From Dipodascopsis uninucleata var. uninucleata (lineage: Eukaryota; Ascomycota; Lipomycetes; Lipomycetales; Lipomycetaceae): a DNA stretch of 64,000 bases. The position numbers and the translations under genes were made by a program. Below, one piece after another: positions 1 through 10,991 of the stretch (the first letter of the stretch is position 1; each line of letters begins with the position of its first letter). The notes under the pieces were generated by a model. The model saw nothing but the letters and a program-made list of their open reading frames with translations. It had not been told where the DNA came from and made no database searches. Location: the NCBI GenBank assembly GCA_030568195.1, contig JAJLTO010000002.1, positions 1,488,001 to 1,552,000 of the forward strand, written 5' to 3'.

Positions 1-849
1 GTTGAAGAGCATGCTCGATTTGCCTCTGAGATTAATCCTAATAGTTTTTCTAGTGTTGATTATGACAGTGAAATCAGAGCTCTAAAGACACAACAGAGAC
101 ATGATAGAAGAGATGCTGATCAGGTTTCTATTAACATGGTCAAAGAATGTCAGGAGTTATTGGCAAGGTTTGGAATTCCGTACGTAACAGCTCCAATGGA
201 GGCAGAAGCACAGTGTGCAGAATTGTTACAACTTGGGTTGGTAGACGGCATCATTACCGATGACTCTGATGTATTCTTATTTGGGGCTTCAAGAGTATAT
301 AAAAATATGTTTAACCAATCAAAATTTGTTGAATGCTATTTGAAATCTGATATAGAACAAGAATTAGGATTGACTACCAAGGATCTTATAGATCTAGCAC
401 ATCTCTTAGGAAGTGACTATACTAGTGGTCTTCGAGGTATTGGACCGGTAACAGCTAAAAAAATCATAGATGAATTTAAGTCCGAACAAACTCTGATAAA
501 CTTCCGGGATTGGTGGAATAAAATCCAAATGGGCGACCGAAATGCAGATTTAAGCACGACTTTTAAGAAACAGCTTAAAAGAAAGAGTAAGAAGCTCTTC
601 CTGCCCCCTTCATTCCCTTCACCAGCCGTCGATGATGCTTATCTGCACCCAACTGTTGACGACGATACAACGGAATTTGTTTGGGGCACGCCTGATCTTG
701 ATCGTATTCGCGGGTTTTTGATGAGTAATATAGGATGGTCAAAAGAGAGGGCTGATGAAGTCTTGGTGCCTCTTCTACGAACTATGAATCTTAAAAAACA
801 GTCTTTGGCATTTACTCGAAGCGGCTTTAGTGTTTTAAGAAAGACATGA
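1..849 (+). CDS. RAD2: RAD2/XPG structure-specific endonuclease, C-terminal part (5' end outside window)
   Basis: The frame is open from base 1, so this is the 3' end of a larger gene. It encodes the XPG-I nuclease half of the Rad2/XPG/Rad13 family, which makes the 3' incision in nucleotide excision repair in the nucleus. Seen: the acidic box EAEAQCAEL, then IITDDSDVFLFG, then the helix-two-turn-helix LLGSDYTSGLRGIGPVTAKK. These are hallmarks of FEN1/XPG nucleases. The later LDRIRGFLMSNIGWSKERAD segment is typical of Rad2/XPG rather than FEN1 or EXO1. The tail is short and basic, and a PCNA-binding QxxLxxFF box is at best degenerate (QSLAFTRSGF). The N-terminal XPG-N domain and spacer lie outside the window. 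It converges on DPB2 with about 114 bp between stops. Confidence 0.93.
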   Translation, partial: VEEHARFASEINPNSFSSVDYDSEIRALKTQQRHDRRDADQVSINMVKECQELLARFGIPYVTAPMEAEAQCAELLQLGLVDGIITDDSDVFLFGASRVYKNMFNQSKFVECYLKSDIEQELGLTTKDLIDLAHLLGSDYTSGLRGIGPVTAKKIIDEFKSEQTLINFRDWWNKIQMGDRNADLSTTFKKQLKRKSKKLFLPPSFPSPAVDDAYLHPTVDDDTTEFVWGTPDLDRIRGFLMSNIGWSKERADEVLVPLLRTMNLKKQSLAFTRSGFSVLRKT

Positions 850-963
850 ACTATCATTACCTTGAAAATTAGTTTATTGCCCACTAATGGACAATCCTCT
901 TTATTAGGAGAATATGTTTATACAACAAGCATCGATGATTCTTGTTTTCAACTTAACTTAAAA

Positions 964-1386
964 TCAAAATGCGCAAGATTTCGCTATACTCTTGCGGGAT
1001 GACAGACTATACTCTAACCACATTGCTCGTCGTTGATCTGGCCATATGAATCGGGAAGGATTCATGACATGACATCCAGCGTAGGTTTCTCTGTAGACAG
1101 ACGCTGTAGAGTCTACAATTGCAAGCTATATCATTAATGTTAGGGCATCGAGAATCGGAACACGAACGTATTGTACTTACAGTAGTAGGAAGTGGGCTCA
1201 TGCTGAGAACGTGCTCAAATTCGCTATACGTCGTTCTCATTCTAGACGACCATGGCGAAATATGACCTTGGCATATAACAGAATATACCATTTTCTCAGC
1301 TTCGGATTCTTCTGCATCTATGTAATCAGATATATTGGATCTTATATTTCGTAATATTGCTCGGTTTTCTGAAACTATATTTGATC

Positions 1387-1419
<33 letters not shown>

Positions 1420-3143
1420 TGTCATCTTGACCAGCAACACCGCTATCGGTCATCACTATCTCATTTTGGGGCAACTGTACGTTTTCGAAGAATACATTGT
1501 TTCGCCTTAGTCTGCTCGCCATATCATCACGACAAACCAGAATCTCTTGAGATAGATAACAAATTCTACAAGGATTAGAGGTAAATGAGACTTTAGAAAG
1601 AACTCTTCGAACTTGACCGGTGAATAGCTCGGGAATATGCCGCTGTGGCCAAGTCATTGGACCGCCGGCGGATGCGCTACTTCCCCAAGGATCATTATCC
1701 CCTGGAACGAAAATAAATGTTGTATTTGAACACAGTTCTGGAAATTCTTGTAACACACGACCTAGCTTGTTGAAACTCTCTGCAATAACCAATTAGCAAA
1801 CCTGTACACCAATACTCTGACACCAATAATCCCTATTACCCTTATATACAGATGATATTCCGTTTGCCTGCATATGGAACGGATAAGAAATAAATGAACC
1901 ACATAAAACTATGGCTAAAGGTGGTTCCTGCTCTAATACTGTCAGAACTCTTGAGAGTGCTTCTAAAACCTTGCCGTCGTCGAGATGAATCTCCCCCCCC
2001 AAAAAGACCATTCTAGTGTCGTAATTACGTTGTTCTAATGATATCATTTTTTGTTCGATTATCTTGTCAAATCTTCCATCTGGCGTGGACCCAATTCCAC
2101 TTATATTCATAAAATCCAAATATCCATATGCTTCACGGGATTTTTCTCGTGATTCCGTTGGAGGGTGACTCAGCTTGCTAACCAAGAGCTTTTCTCCGCT
2201 AGTATAAACACCTTCAAATAGTAGAATAAAACCTTCAACATAGTATGCACCATCGCATATAGCATCATCTAGAATCAATTCAATTGTTGCACTGGGATCC
2301 TCAGCAAACCAGTTTCCATCCGCGCCTTTCACAAGCATGCCAAGAATGAGAAAACTGTTTCCATAGCGGCCAAGCAAATTTTTAATAGGCGTTATAGAAT
2401 GCCAATTAGAAGCTTCTACAGAATGCAACGATGGCGGCTGAAACTTCTCATTGCGAAGCAACCTATGGTGAAGGATATGATATCGATTATTTAAAGCATG
2501 AACTGTATGCCTTGCATTTGCAAATATTGTGGAAGTAGAAGCTCTAAATCAAAATGTGTGTCCAAGTTATTAAATGTATATTTTGTAACTAATTGTAAGT
2601 ATGTTTTAAGACTTACCGCTCAAAGTGCTTTCGTGATCGATTGTATGACCATCTCGGTTGAGCAAAGGCATCCCAAATATGACAAAACTCTAGGGGTATG
2701 TAATTATCGGCAATATTTTCTTCTTCTAGAGCAGGTGACTCACATAGACTTCTAGAAAGCGACCCAGTGAAAGATGCGGATCGCATTTCTACGTCTTTAA
2801 TAACTAGTTTTAGAAGTTCTCCTTCCACAAACGCTCCTTTGTCTTGATCCTTCCATCTTCTGCCAACTTGATCCAAAAAATGCTCACTTCTCGATCGCCA
2901 CTCAACTCCAAACTTACGACCAATGCATTCAGCAAGAACATCAAGGCCAGACGCCTTAAGGTTGAGGCCGTGCTTCTTAGAGAATATCCGATAAGCTAGA
3001 GGGCGAATCTGAGAAGGCAACACCTGCACTGGCAGTGGTGTAATTGTAGTCTCCTGCGACGAAGGTCGCATTGATCTTTGCTTCTGAGTAGGTGGACGTA
3101 AAATATTAAATGGGATCGATTGATCATTAACAGAATCGAGCAT
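964..3143 (-). CDS. DPB2: DNA polymerase epsilon subunit B (Dpb2/POLE2)
   Basis: Spliced model complement(964..1125, 1181..1779, 1840..2462, 2617..3143), 636 aa. This is the essential non-catalytic B subunit of replicative DNA polymerase epsilon, which links the polymerase to the CMG helicase. Seen: the B-subunit calcineurin-like fold with FIFVPGDNDPWG, the FTSNPCRICYLSQEILVCR block, VICQGHISPW and, after the last intron, LAIVDSTASVYRETYAGCH and NPSRF, all matching known Dpb2 order. Introns are 154, 60 and 55 nt. The middle one uses a GTAATA donor with a TGCTAAT branch site. An acidic run of about ten Asp residues lies before the C-terminal block. Start is the ATG at 3143. The upstream region, shared with NASP, has two ACGCGT boxes. 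Confidence 0.93.
1390..1420. repeat. ATC/GAT trinucleotide microsatellite in DPB2
   Basis: About ten ATC units on the + strand. On the coding strand they are GAT codons forming a poly-Asp run inside DPB2 exon 3. The run lies between the conserved FENVQL and VYSVICQGH blocks, in a loop of variable length in the family, so length changes are probably tolerated. Confidence 0.9.
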
Positions 3144-3463
3144 TTTATTCTTTCATCTACTAGGTACTTTCAATTGCAGTATTCTTCTTGTAAGAAAACT
3201 TATCAACCTCAGAACACTCAAAACTATCTGGCCAAGGGAAGCAGATCAATTTTTTAGACGCGTCGTACAAAACGCGTCAATCTTAGGTTAAGGGTATAAA
3301 CTAAACCGGATAGAAAATAGCAACTACGCAACGAGGTTATTAAAATTTACTGAAAAACCAGTATACACTAACTATTTTTCTATATTTATATCGCTATTAG
3401 TTTGTAATCAAAGACACAGTCTATTGGAAAATAGGAAATTGCAGTCTTTGTGGTTGAGGGAAA
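3144..3463. promoter_or_regulatory. Divergent DPB2/NASP promoter with two MCB (ACGCGT) boxes
   Basis: This 320-bp region separates two head-to-head S-phase genes. It holds two ACGCGT cores, within GACGCGTC at 3257-3264 and at 3272-3277, eight bases apart. ACGCGT is the established binding core of fungal MBF (Mbp1/Res-type), which drives G1/S transcription. Sharing between a replication gene and a histone chaperone gene is inferred from position. Confidence 0.7.
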
Positions 3464-4708
3464 ATGATTAGTTCAAAAAGTCCTGAGCAGAAGGCGGAAC
3501 TTGAAAAATTAGTTGCTTCAGGATCGAAATCCTACGGCCTGAAGAATTACGAAGAAGCAACAGATGATTTCGCAAAGGCATGTGAATTACATATTTCTCT
3601 AAATGGAGAAGATGATCCTGATCTTCTCTTTCTTTATGGAAGATCATTGTTTCAAGTTGCGGTGTCGTCGTCAGATGTATTAGGTGCAATAAAATCCAAC
3701 TCAGCTGAACAAGAGAAAGAGAATACTACGATGTCGAAGACAAAATCTTCAGCAGCTGATATGCCGCCAACAGATAAAAAAGGTTTATTCCAGTTTTCTG
3801 GTGATAATCCCGATGATGATAGTGATGAAGAGGAGGAAGGAGGAGAACAGGAAGAGCAAACTGAAGACAGTGACTTTGAGACTGCTTGGGAAGTTCTTGA
3901 TCTTGCTCGTACCCTCTTCGATAAGCAATTGTCAGCACTGTCTGACGACGATGAAAACAAAGAAACAAAAAGGGAGTTAAAGAAGAAGCTTGCAGATGTA
4001 TATGATATACTTGGAGAAATCTCTCTTGAATCAGGCAAGTTCGAGTTGTAATTTTTCACTATTGTATCTGTAACTAATATTATATTGTACAGAAAACTGC
4101 GAACAAGCAGCTGCTGACCTCGAGTCGGCTCTCAACCTAAAGGAAATCATCTATCCTTTCGAGTCTACAATCATATCTGAGGCCTACTACAAGTTATCTC
4201 TAGCACTCGAGTTTGTTCCTGACTCACCTGATTCTCGAAAGAGAGCTTCGGAGTTTATGTTAAAGGCTATTGAAAGTGTTAAGAAACGAATTCAAATATC
4301 AGGAGAGGACGATCCTGAACTTCTTAAGGACTTAGAGATACGGGTAAGTTTATATACAAAACAATTAATCTGTTTTTGATTTTTATGCACTACTAATTGA
4401 TGAATTTTTAGTACAACGATCTGTTAAAGAGCCCACCGAAGTCTGAGGATAAGGGACCTGAAATTTCGAGTTCTTCTATAGCTGATATACTAGAAAGTCG
4501 AGATGCAAATGATTTGAAAAGTATATTAGCGCAGGCAATGTCACAAGCAAATGATATCAGTGGTCTTGTCAAACGAAAGCCCGCAAAATCATCTTCAAGC
4601 AACGCATCAAGCTCAAAGAATGGCGAATCATCTTCTAGTAATAGTTCTCATAAGAGACCTAATGATGACGAAGACGTGGATCGTAAAAAGACAAAATTAG
4701 ATGAATAG
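3464..4708 (+). CDS. NASP-family histone chaperone (SHNi-TPR; Sim3/Hif1 type)
   Basis: Spliced model join(3464..4034, 4093..4343, 4412..4708), 372 aa. NASP/Sim3/Hif1 proteins bind H3-H4 or CENP-A-H4 and escort them to chromatin. Seen: an N-terminal TPR (YEEATDDFAKACELH), a strongly acidic insert (DDDSDEEEEGGEQEEQTEDSD) interrupting the second TPR as in NASP, then the hallmark LGEISLESENCEQAAADLE and AYYKLSLALEF TPRs, a Ser-rich linker, and a basic tail (HKRPNDDEDVDRKKTK) resembling a nuclear signal. The first intron begins GCAAGT (a GC-AG intron). Splicing there restores the conserved SESEN junction, whereas reading through hits a stop. Divergent from DPB2 with MCB boxes between. Whether it serves CENP-A (Sim3) or general H3 cannot be told from sequence. 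Confidence 0.9.
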
Positions 4709-5195
4709 GGTTCTTTAATATGTACTATTTTAAAGACTATTAAATTGCGGATAGCTGTATTGTAATATTAGGGAGTGGAAGGTAACGATAATAATATCTG
4801 TATCTTTTCTATTTCGGCTGAGAAGTGTGTATTATATGCTTCTCATGGTCGATAGTTTGACTTGATACTTTGTAAATTCTATTAAGTTATACGATAGTTG
4901 ATTGCGCTGTGATTTATGGTGTTGATACAATAAGGTACTAGATTCTGGTCGATGTAATGGATCCTCTATTACTGATCCTCTTGAGTATTTAGTCTTACGT
5001 CTTCGAATTTCGAAGTAATACATGGGAGAACCTAAACCCGATATTGAAGTCAACAACAATAGTAATCTTTTAATTTACCTATCTGTAGACTAGCATATCT
5101 CAGTTACTGCTGATATATAATCCTTCCCTTTCCTGGTATATAGCTCTGATAGTCGTGAAGACTTAAGATAGTCTTGCTCTACTTCTGCATCAATC
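4709..5195. other. Intergenic, NASP 3' end and UBP14 promoter
   Basis: AT-rich, 487 bp between two genes in the same orientation. It must hold the NASP terminator and the UBP14 promoter. I see no conserved motif, RNA gene or convincing ORF in it. Confidence 0.5.
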
Positions 5196-8070
5196 ATGAA
5201 TTGCCCACATCTCTCAGAGGTCGTGCTAAGCCCTCCGAAAGTGTCGCAGCGTGTATATAAGGACGATTGCACGCAGTGCTTTGATTCACCAGTGAGTTAA
5301 GCATGGTGGTAAATCGAAGATATTATCCGTTCATCTGCTAATTTTTTAATGATGACAGGATCAACCTTGGGGTCTTGATGTTTGTTTGTCATGCTTTAAT
5401 GGTGGATGTGAATCACCAGATCGAAACCATTCAAGGGTTCACTATCTACTTAGCCAGCATCCATTTGTTCTGAATATTAAACGACGTCCCAATCCAAAGA
5501 AACAGGTGTGTCTTCTATTTCTTCTTCTGCTATCTAAATCATGGTGCAAAATTACTGATAGATAATTAGAGGGAGGAATCGCCTGCGAAAATCGCTAAAT
5601 TACACATTCCTGCAGAAAGTGAAGATGATAAATATGAAGTTTTTACGGTTGTCAAGTGCCTAGGATGCAACGGCTTGGAACTTGACAAAGGGCATCCAGC
5701 CGTATGTATATTAACTACAGACTTCCAGAAGAAAGACCATGCTAATGGATTGTACAGTTTACTGAAGTTGTAGATGGAGTCATGAATGCATTGTCTGCAT
5801 CAAAACAGTCAGAAGTAAAGGCCTGGGAAGAAGAAATAACACCATGCGAGCACACTTTATGTGTTGAACAGTCTGAATCAAAAATTCTTGCAGATCAAGG
5901 TATGCATAATAGCAATCGGTGTTTGTGGAAAGAATACTGACTTGAATACAACATTAATGCTATAAGAACTTGCCCATTGCTCTCAATGTGAGCTTAACGA
6001 GAATCTATGGCTCTGTTTACAATGCGGTAACTTAGGATGTGGTCGCCAGCAATTTGGAGGAGTAGGAGGAAACAGTCATGGACTGGCACATTATGAGCAG
6101 ACTCTACATCCAGTGTCTGTTAAACTTGGAAGCATAACTCCTGATGGTACTGCAGGTACGTGATTTGAATTGACTCGCTTCAATGAATTTCTTTATGGCT
6201 AACAATCCCGCTGAAGACGTTTATTGTTATATTTGTAACGAGGAACGAACAGATCCGAATCTTGCCGAGCATTTATTGCATTGGGGCATCAAGATATCTG
6301 AGCGTCAGAAAGTAGAAAAGAGCCTTGTTGAACTAGTAAGTTGTATAGCTGCTACTATGGATTACAGACTCATGCTAACACGCGTTACTCTTAAAAGCAA
6401 CTCGAACAAAATATGAAATGGGAGTTCAGCATGACAACTGAGACAGGAGAGGAGCTTACACCACTCTATGGTCCTGGATTTACGGGCTTAAAGAATCTCG
6501 GAAATTCATGTTATCTTGCATCTGTTCTACAGTGTCTGTTTTCCCTTCCAGAATTTGGAACGAGATACTACCACGAAGCTGAAGAAATGCCTCTGACATT
6601 AGATCCAGCTAACGACCTCGAGACTCAGATGAGAAAAATGGCTGATGGTTTATTATCTGGAAGATATTCTTGTCCTCCAACTCCATCCGACGGTGATGCT
6701 GACTGGAGACATGGGATTGCTCCATCGATGTTTAAGGCGCTCGTTGGAAGAAATCACGTAGAGTTCTCAACAATGAGGCAACAGGATGCCTTTGAATTTT
6801 TGCTATATCTTATTCAAACTATTCAACGATCAAATAAGCAACAGAAAACTGGAGAAAATGATGTGACCAAGGTGTTCAGGTTTGTATCCGAGCAGCGACT
6901 ACAATGTCTCTCCTGTGAGAGAGTGAGTTACAAAACTGACGTCCAAGACAATATTTCAATCCCGGTACCAGTAAGAAGACTTCCGAAGGAGTCTCAAGAA
7001 GCCTCTGATAAGTTTGACAATGTCACTTTCAAGGAATGTCTCGACGTTTACACAAAGACTGAAATTATCGAGTACAAGTGTGGATCGTGCGGATCAAATG
7101 AAGGTGCCTCTAAGAGAACTGGTTTTAAGACGTTTCCCGATGTTCTCGTGGTAAATGCCCGAAGATTTGAGATTGTGAATTGGGTGCCAACGAAACTAGG
7201 TGAGTCAGCTGGATGTAAGTTTTAAATTCTTGGACTAACTTTTCATCCATTTTATGTAGATGTCCCTGTGATCGTGCCTACAGAACCCCTGGAACTGGAT
7301 GAATACTTTTCGAAAGGTCCAATAGAAGGAGAGATACTAATGCCAGAGGATGACACTACTGGAGAGTCTAACAAGTTTATTCCAAATGAGGGTATTATGT
7401 CAGTTCTCGAGGGAATGGGATTCCCATCTGCCCGATGTGCAAAGGCTCTGTACAATACTGGAAACTCTGATCCTGATTCGGCCATGAACTGGCTGTTTCA
7501 GCATATGGATGACCCAGATATTGATGAGCCGCTTGATTTAGAACTGGATACCGGACCAGCTGTCTCAATTGATGAGAGTAGTATTAGCATGCTAGCCGAC
7601 ATGGGATTCACATCATTGCAAGCTAAAAAATCTTTGAAAGAAACGGTATGTTTTAATTGTTTCAGAACCTATATAACATAACTCTAAATATACGCGAGCT
7701 AATACTATATATTCAGGGAGGAGATGTCGAAAGAGCTGTGGAATGGCTATTCAGTCACCCTGATGATGATGGTACGGCCATTGACGTCGTTGCAGAAGGT
7801 GTTGCAAGCGACGATCATGAGTCTCATGTAACTCCAGGCAGTGATATCCTACCTGCTAAATACAACCTCCAGAGCATTATCTGTCACAAGGGAGGTAGTG
7901 TCCATGCGGGACATTACGTGGCATTTGTTAAAAAGAATATTCCAAATGAAGATGGGAAGACGACTGAGCAACGTGACTGGGTACTTTACAACGACGAAAA
8001 AGTTTTAAAAGGAGGTGAAGTGGAGGAGATGAAAAAGTTTGCCTATGTGTACTTCTTTGAAAGAATTTGA
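5196..8070 (+). CDS. UBP14: Ubiquitin-specific protease Ubp14/USP5 (isopeptidase T)
   Basis: Nine-exon model join(5196..5291, 5359..5505, 5570..5701, 5758..5899, 5967..6155, 6217..6335, 6398..7199, 7260..7645, 7717..8070), 788 aa, normal for USP5. It disassembles free, unanchored polyubiquitin chains. Domains in order: an N-terminal variant Cys/His finger (MNCPHL...YKDDCTQCF), a ZnF-UBP that reads the free ubiquitin C-terminus (WLCLQCGNLGCGRQQFGG...YCYICNEER), and a USP domain with catalytic Cys313 in GLKNLGNSCYLAS. Two UBA domains (MSVLEGMGFPSARCAKAL and ISMLADMGFTSLQAKKSL) are inserted in the USP fold, and the His box is GGSVHAGHYVAFVK (His737). Introns are 55-71 nt; several branch sites read GCTAAC or GCTAAT. 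All catalytic residues are present. Confidence 0.95.
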
Positions 8071-9254
8071 TGGAGTTAGACGACTCTTTCGGAGACGAGA
8101 TAAACCTGAAGAGACCTCACAAATGCACTCGAGGTTTATTTAACTATTGTCAGATTAATCTCGGGCTCCACTCTTATGTTTTATATAATTTTAAATCTTT
8201 CTGTTCGTCTGGCAGATTTCTCTTTAATTTTACTTTGATGTAAACAGTACGAAGTAATGAAAGCCCATACAAATGAGGAACGCGCTACACTAAAAGCGCA
8301 TCATTTTAGTGTCGGAATTTCATCTACTTTCCCATATATCAGTCAGAACTCTACTAGATTCTCTAATGGCCTAGATCTAAACACCTTGGTCAATGATACT
8401 CGTATACTATATATTTGGAAGTTGTATATTGTTATATATTTAGTTCTATATATCTCACTTTTTAAGTAATATTCACAAATATAAGTTTGCATCACAGCTT
8501 CTGATCTGATAATTTTGCTTAACTGGCTTGATCTGATAAAAAAATTGTGTGAATTTCGGGTAAGGGCAGTCGTGTCATCTCGTCCTCTTCGCTTTTGGTC
8601 GCTTAGTGGGGCAAAGATGCTTCGCGCTGAGATCACGCCAAGCTAGTGTTAAATATCTCTCTGTATGAGCCGTATTCAATGGTCTCTATGATCCCCGGCT
8701 ACCTACTTCTGCGCAATTCTGGCTTTGGCCACATCCTTCCGTTTCAGAAAGTCTTGCAGCAAATCGAAGGCGATATTCTGCACATGTTACACAAACTCGT
8801 TTTCGTTAGCTCACAATCTTTCGAATTACCCGGAATTACTCTTCTGGCTGTGGCGTCGACTTATGTGATCCCCTGCATAATAGGCGAATAATATTACAGA
8901 TATGGAATATATTGCTAGATAAATAGGATGTATGTACTTGAATTGTGTTGCATTCATAAGTTGATGTACGCCATAAGTTAGTCAACTTTAGTAGCGTCTT
9001 CTGCGGCTTCCACGAAAGGCAATGAGTGTTTCGTCTTTGGTAAGTTGGTTTCTATTTAAGAAATATTTTTTTGTGATATATATAAACGACTCGAAGACAA
9101 TTTGCATCCCACCTCCTATATAGAATAGTGTAAAATCAATTAACGGATTAACGCCAGAGAAACTCGACTTTCAATAGCTGAAGCAATACTAAATATAAAG
9201 GAAGTGTCTGATCAATTAACATATTTACATAGAGCCAAAGCTTGTTTGAAAACC
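8071..9254. other. Intergenic, UBP14 3' end and reductase promoter
   Basis: 1.18 kb between genes in the same orientation. It holds the hairpin at 8287-8312, and a possible short upstream exon of the reductase at 9022-9039 followed by a GTAAGT donor. An 81-codon frame at 8646-8891 resembles nothing and is within chance. No tRNA or repeat family seen. Confidence 0.5.
8287..8312. repeat. Perfect 9-bp inverted repeat (hairpin)
   Basis: ACACTAAAA, then an 8-nt loop GCGCATCA, then TTTTAGTGT. It lies about 220 bp past the UBP14 stop, so it could be part of the 3' end or a palindromic protein-binding site. Function unknown. Confidence 0.6.
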
Positions 9255-10991
9255 ATGCCTTCAGTAGTAGAGCCGGCAAAAGCATCTGAAGATATCACCC
9301 AGGGTATCACCCTCGGAATAGATTTCACTCGGAGCTTCGCGGATTTGAAGATCCCAAAGGCTGAAGCTGATGTTGACTCTAATGACTCAGAAGGTAATGG
9401 CTGCTGTGGAGGAGGATGCTGCAGATCTGGCTGTGGTCCTACCGAGAACTCAGTTCCTATTGTGACTAAAATCAATGAGACCAGTTTGCCAAACAACATT
9501 GCTTTCAAATCTTTGAGATTGCCCGAGGATAAGATTCGCCGACATCAAAAACTAACTGGCGTTCAGGAGTTAGGAGAGTCTAATGTGGAAATTGAATATG
9601 ACCTAAGAGACACAAAAAATGAGGAGCCTGCTCTTGCAAAGGAAGCACACATAACTAGTGCACACATGCCACCTTCTTTTGTTACGCCTCATCCACCATT
9701 TCAGGTGCATTCCATTCCAGTTACTGCAGCTCGTATGCTCACTTCTGAAAATGCTCCAAAGCGGACATATCATTTTGATTTGGATGTGACGAACTATCCT
9801 GATGAGATCGAAGGAGTTGATTTTCGCGTCGGTGGTGCTGTTGGTATTTGCCCCCCTATAGATTCGAGCATAATCGCAGAAATTCTTGAAAGACTTCGCA
9901 TTTCTGACGCTGAGGCTGATCGCACTATTATTCTCACTACTAAGTCAGGTAGGTGGCCTACTATATGGGGTGATGACAAGCCTCGCAAATTACGTAGCAG
10001 CATTCGCGAGTTGCTCACTTGGACAGTTGATGTCAACAATGATATTATTTCTAAGGATCTTCTCAGACTCTTGGCAGCTTATGCCACAAGTGAGGGTGAA
10101 AAATTGGTGCTGCTGTGGCTCTGCAGTTTCCAGGGCCAGTCTACATTCTGTGACCTGAGATCAGCTGCATATTCACCTACATTGTTGCAATTACTTTATG
10201 CGTTCCCTTCTACCGCTCCCCCAATAAATTACCTTCTGGCCGCCTTACCTCCTTTGATGCCTAGATTTTATAGTCTTTCTTCTGACCCTGTGAACTCTGA
10301 TGAAGTTATTTCATGCTCCATTGGAGAAAATGGAGAGAAAGTGAGCTCTTTGCGACATTTCAGAAAGATTGAAATTGCTGTCACTGTGCATGAAGCAGAA
10401 GAGCCCTGGCGAGCACCATGTGCTGTCAGACCTGGTAATTGCACTGCATTCCTTGAGAAACTTGCAAAAATGAAAATCGAGGGTGCCAGAGACATTAGCA
10501 TTCCGTTGTTTCGCGGTCTCCAAGCAAATCCACTGGCAAAGGAATTCCGCGCGGATGGACCAATGGTATTGATTGGTGCTGGTGTTGGTATTGCACCGTT
10601 CCGTGGGTTTGTCCAGAGAAGATTAAAGAATGCCAGTTGCAAGAATAAAGTATGGGTTTTGCAAGGTTGTCGTGACCATTTAGTTGATGAACTTTATGCC
10701 GGCGAATGGGGTGTGGAGGACTCTGAAGTTCGCAGAGTAGTTGAATCGCGTCGTGGTACGAGGAAGTATGTTCAAGATGAAGTATTAGTTCAGGGACCAT
10801 TAGTCTGGAGTGTGATTTCACATCCTGATGGACGAATTTTTGTTTGCGGATCGTCAAAAGGCATGGGTGAAGGAGTTGAAGAAGCGCTGATTAAAGTCGC
10901 TATGGAACATGGAAATATGGAGCAGAAACAAGCCGAAGAATTCTGGAAAGAGAAAGAAAGAACTTGGCAGTATATTAAGGAGACATGGTAA
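9255..10991 (+). CDS. FAD/NADPH oxidoreductase, CPR-like C-terminal module without flavodoxin domain
   Basis: 578 aa from the ATG at 9255; no intron is needed. The last ~430 residues match the FNR-type module of cytochrome P450 reductase and sulfite or methionine synthase reductases: FAD-binding RFYSLSS, NADPH-binding GPMVLIGAGVGIAPFRGF, then RIFVCGSSKGMGEGV, with a Trp as the final residue (KETW) placed like the FAD-stacking Trp of CPR. The FMN flavodoxin domain usual in that family is absent. The N-terminal ~170 residues are of unknown fold and contain a Cys-rich run, CCGGGCCRSGC (about residues 54-64), that could bind metal. The electron acceptor is unknown. The frame stays open upstream to 9201, where AAG precedes it; a 6-codon exon at 9022-9039 (MSVSSL) spliced there would add 23 residues. 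Confidence 0.75.
   Translation: MPSVVEPAKASEDITQGITLGIDFTRSFADLKIPKAEADVDSNDSEGNGCCGGGCCRSGCGPTENSVPIVTKINETSLPNNIAFKSLRLPEDKIRRHQKLTGVQELGESNVEIEYDLRDTKNEEPALAKEAHITSAHMPPSFVTPHPPFQVHSIPVTAARMLTSENAPKRTYHFDLDVTNYPDEIEGVDFRVGGAVGICPPIDSSIIAEILERLRISDAEADRTIILTTKSGRWPTIWGDDKPRKLRSSIRELLTWTVDVNNDIISKDLLRLLAAYATSEGEKLVLLWLCSFQGQSTFCDLRSAAYSPTLLQLLYAFPSTAPPINYLLAALPPLMPRFYSLSSDPVNSDEVISCSIGENGEKVSSLRHFRKIEIAVTVHEAEEPWRAPCAVRPGNCTAFLEKLAKMKIEGARDISIPLFRGLQANPLAKEFRADGPMVLIGAGVGIAPFRGFVQRRLKNASCKNKVWVLQGCRDHLVDELYAGEWGVEDSEVRRVVESRRGTRKYVQDEVLVQGPLVWSVISHPDGRIFVCGSSKGMGEGVEEALIKVAMEHGNMEQKQAEEFWKEKERTWQYIKETW

Noticed and set aside
1357-1578. Plus-strand ORF with a run of histidines
   Set aside because: It is the complement of the DPB2 GAT (Asp) microsatellite; the minus strand holds the conserved protein.
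1771-1800. A 22-24 nt intron in DPB2 (GTTTGC...GCAG)
   Set aside because: Too short, and the 60-nt intron 1780-1839 keeps frame and gives the conserved VYKESFNKLGRVL join.
8646-8891. 81-codon ORF upstream of the reductase
   Set aside because: No recognisable domain, start context or splicing partner; length is within chance.
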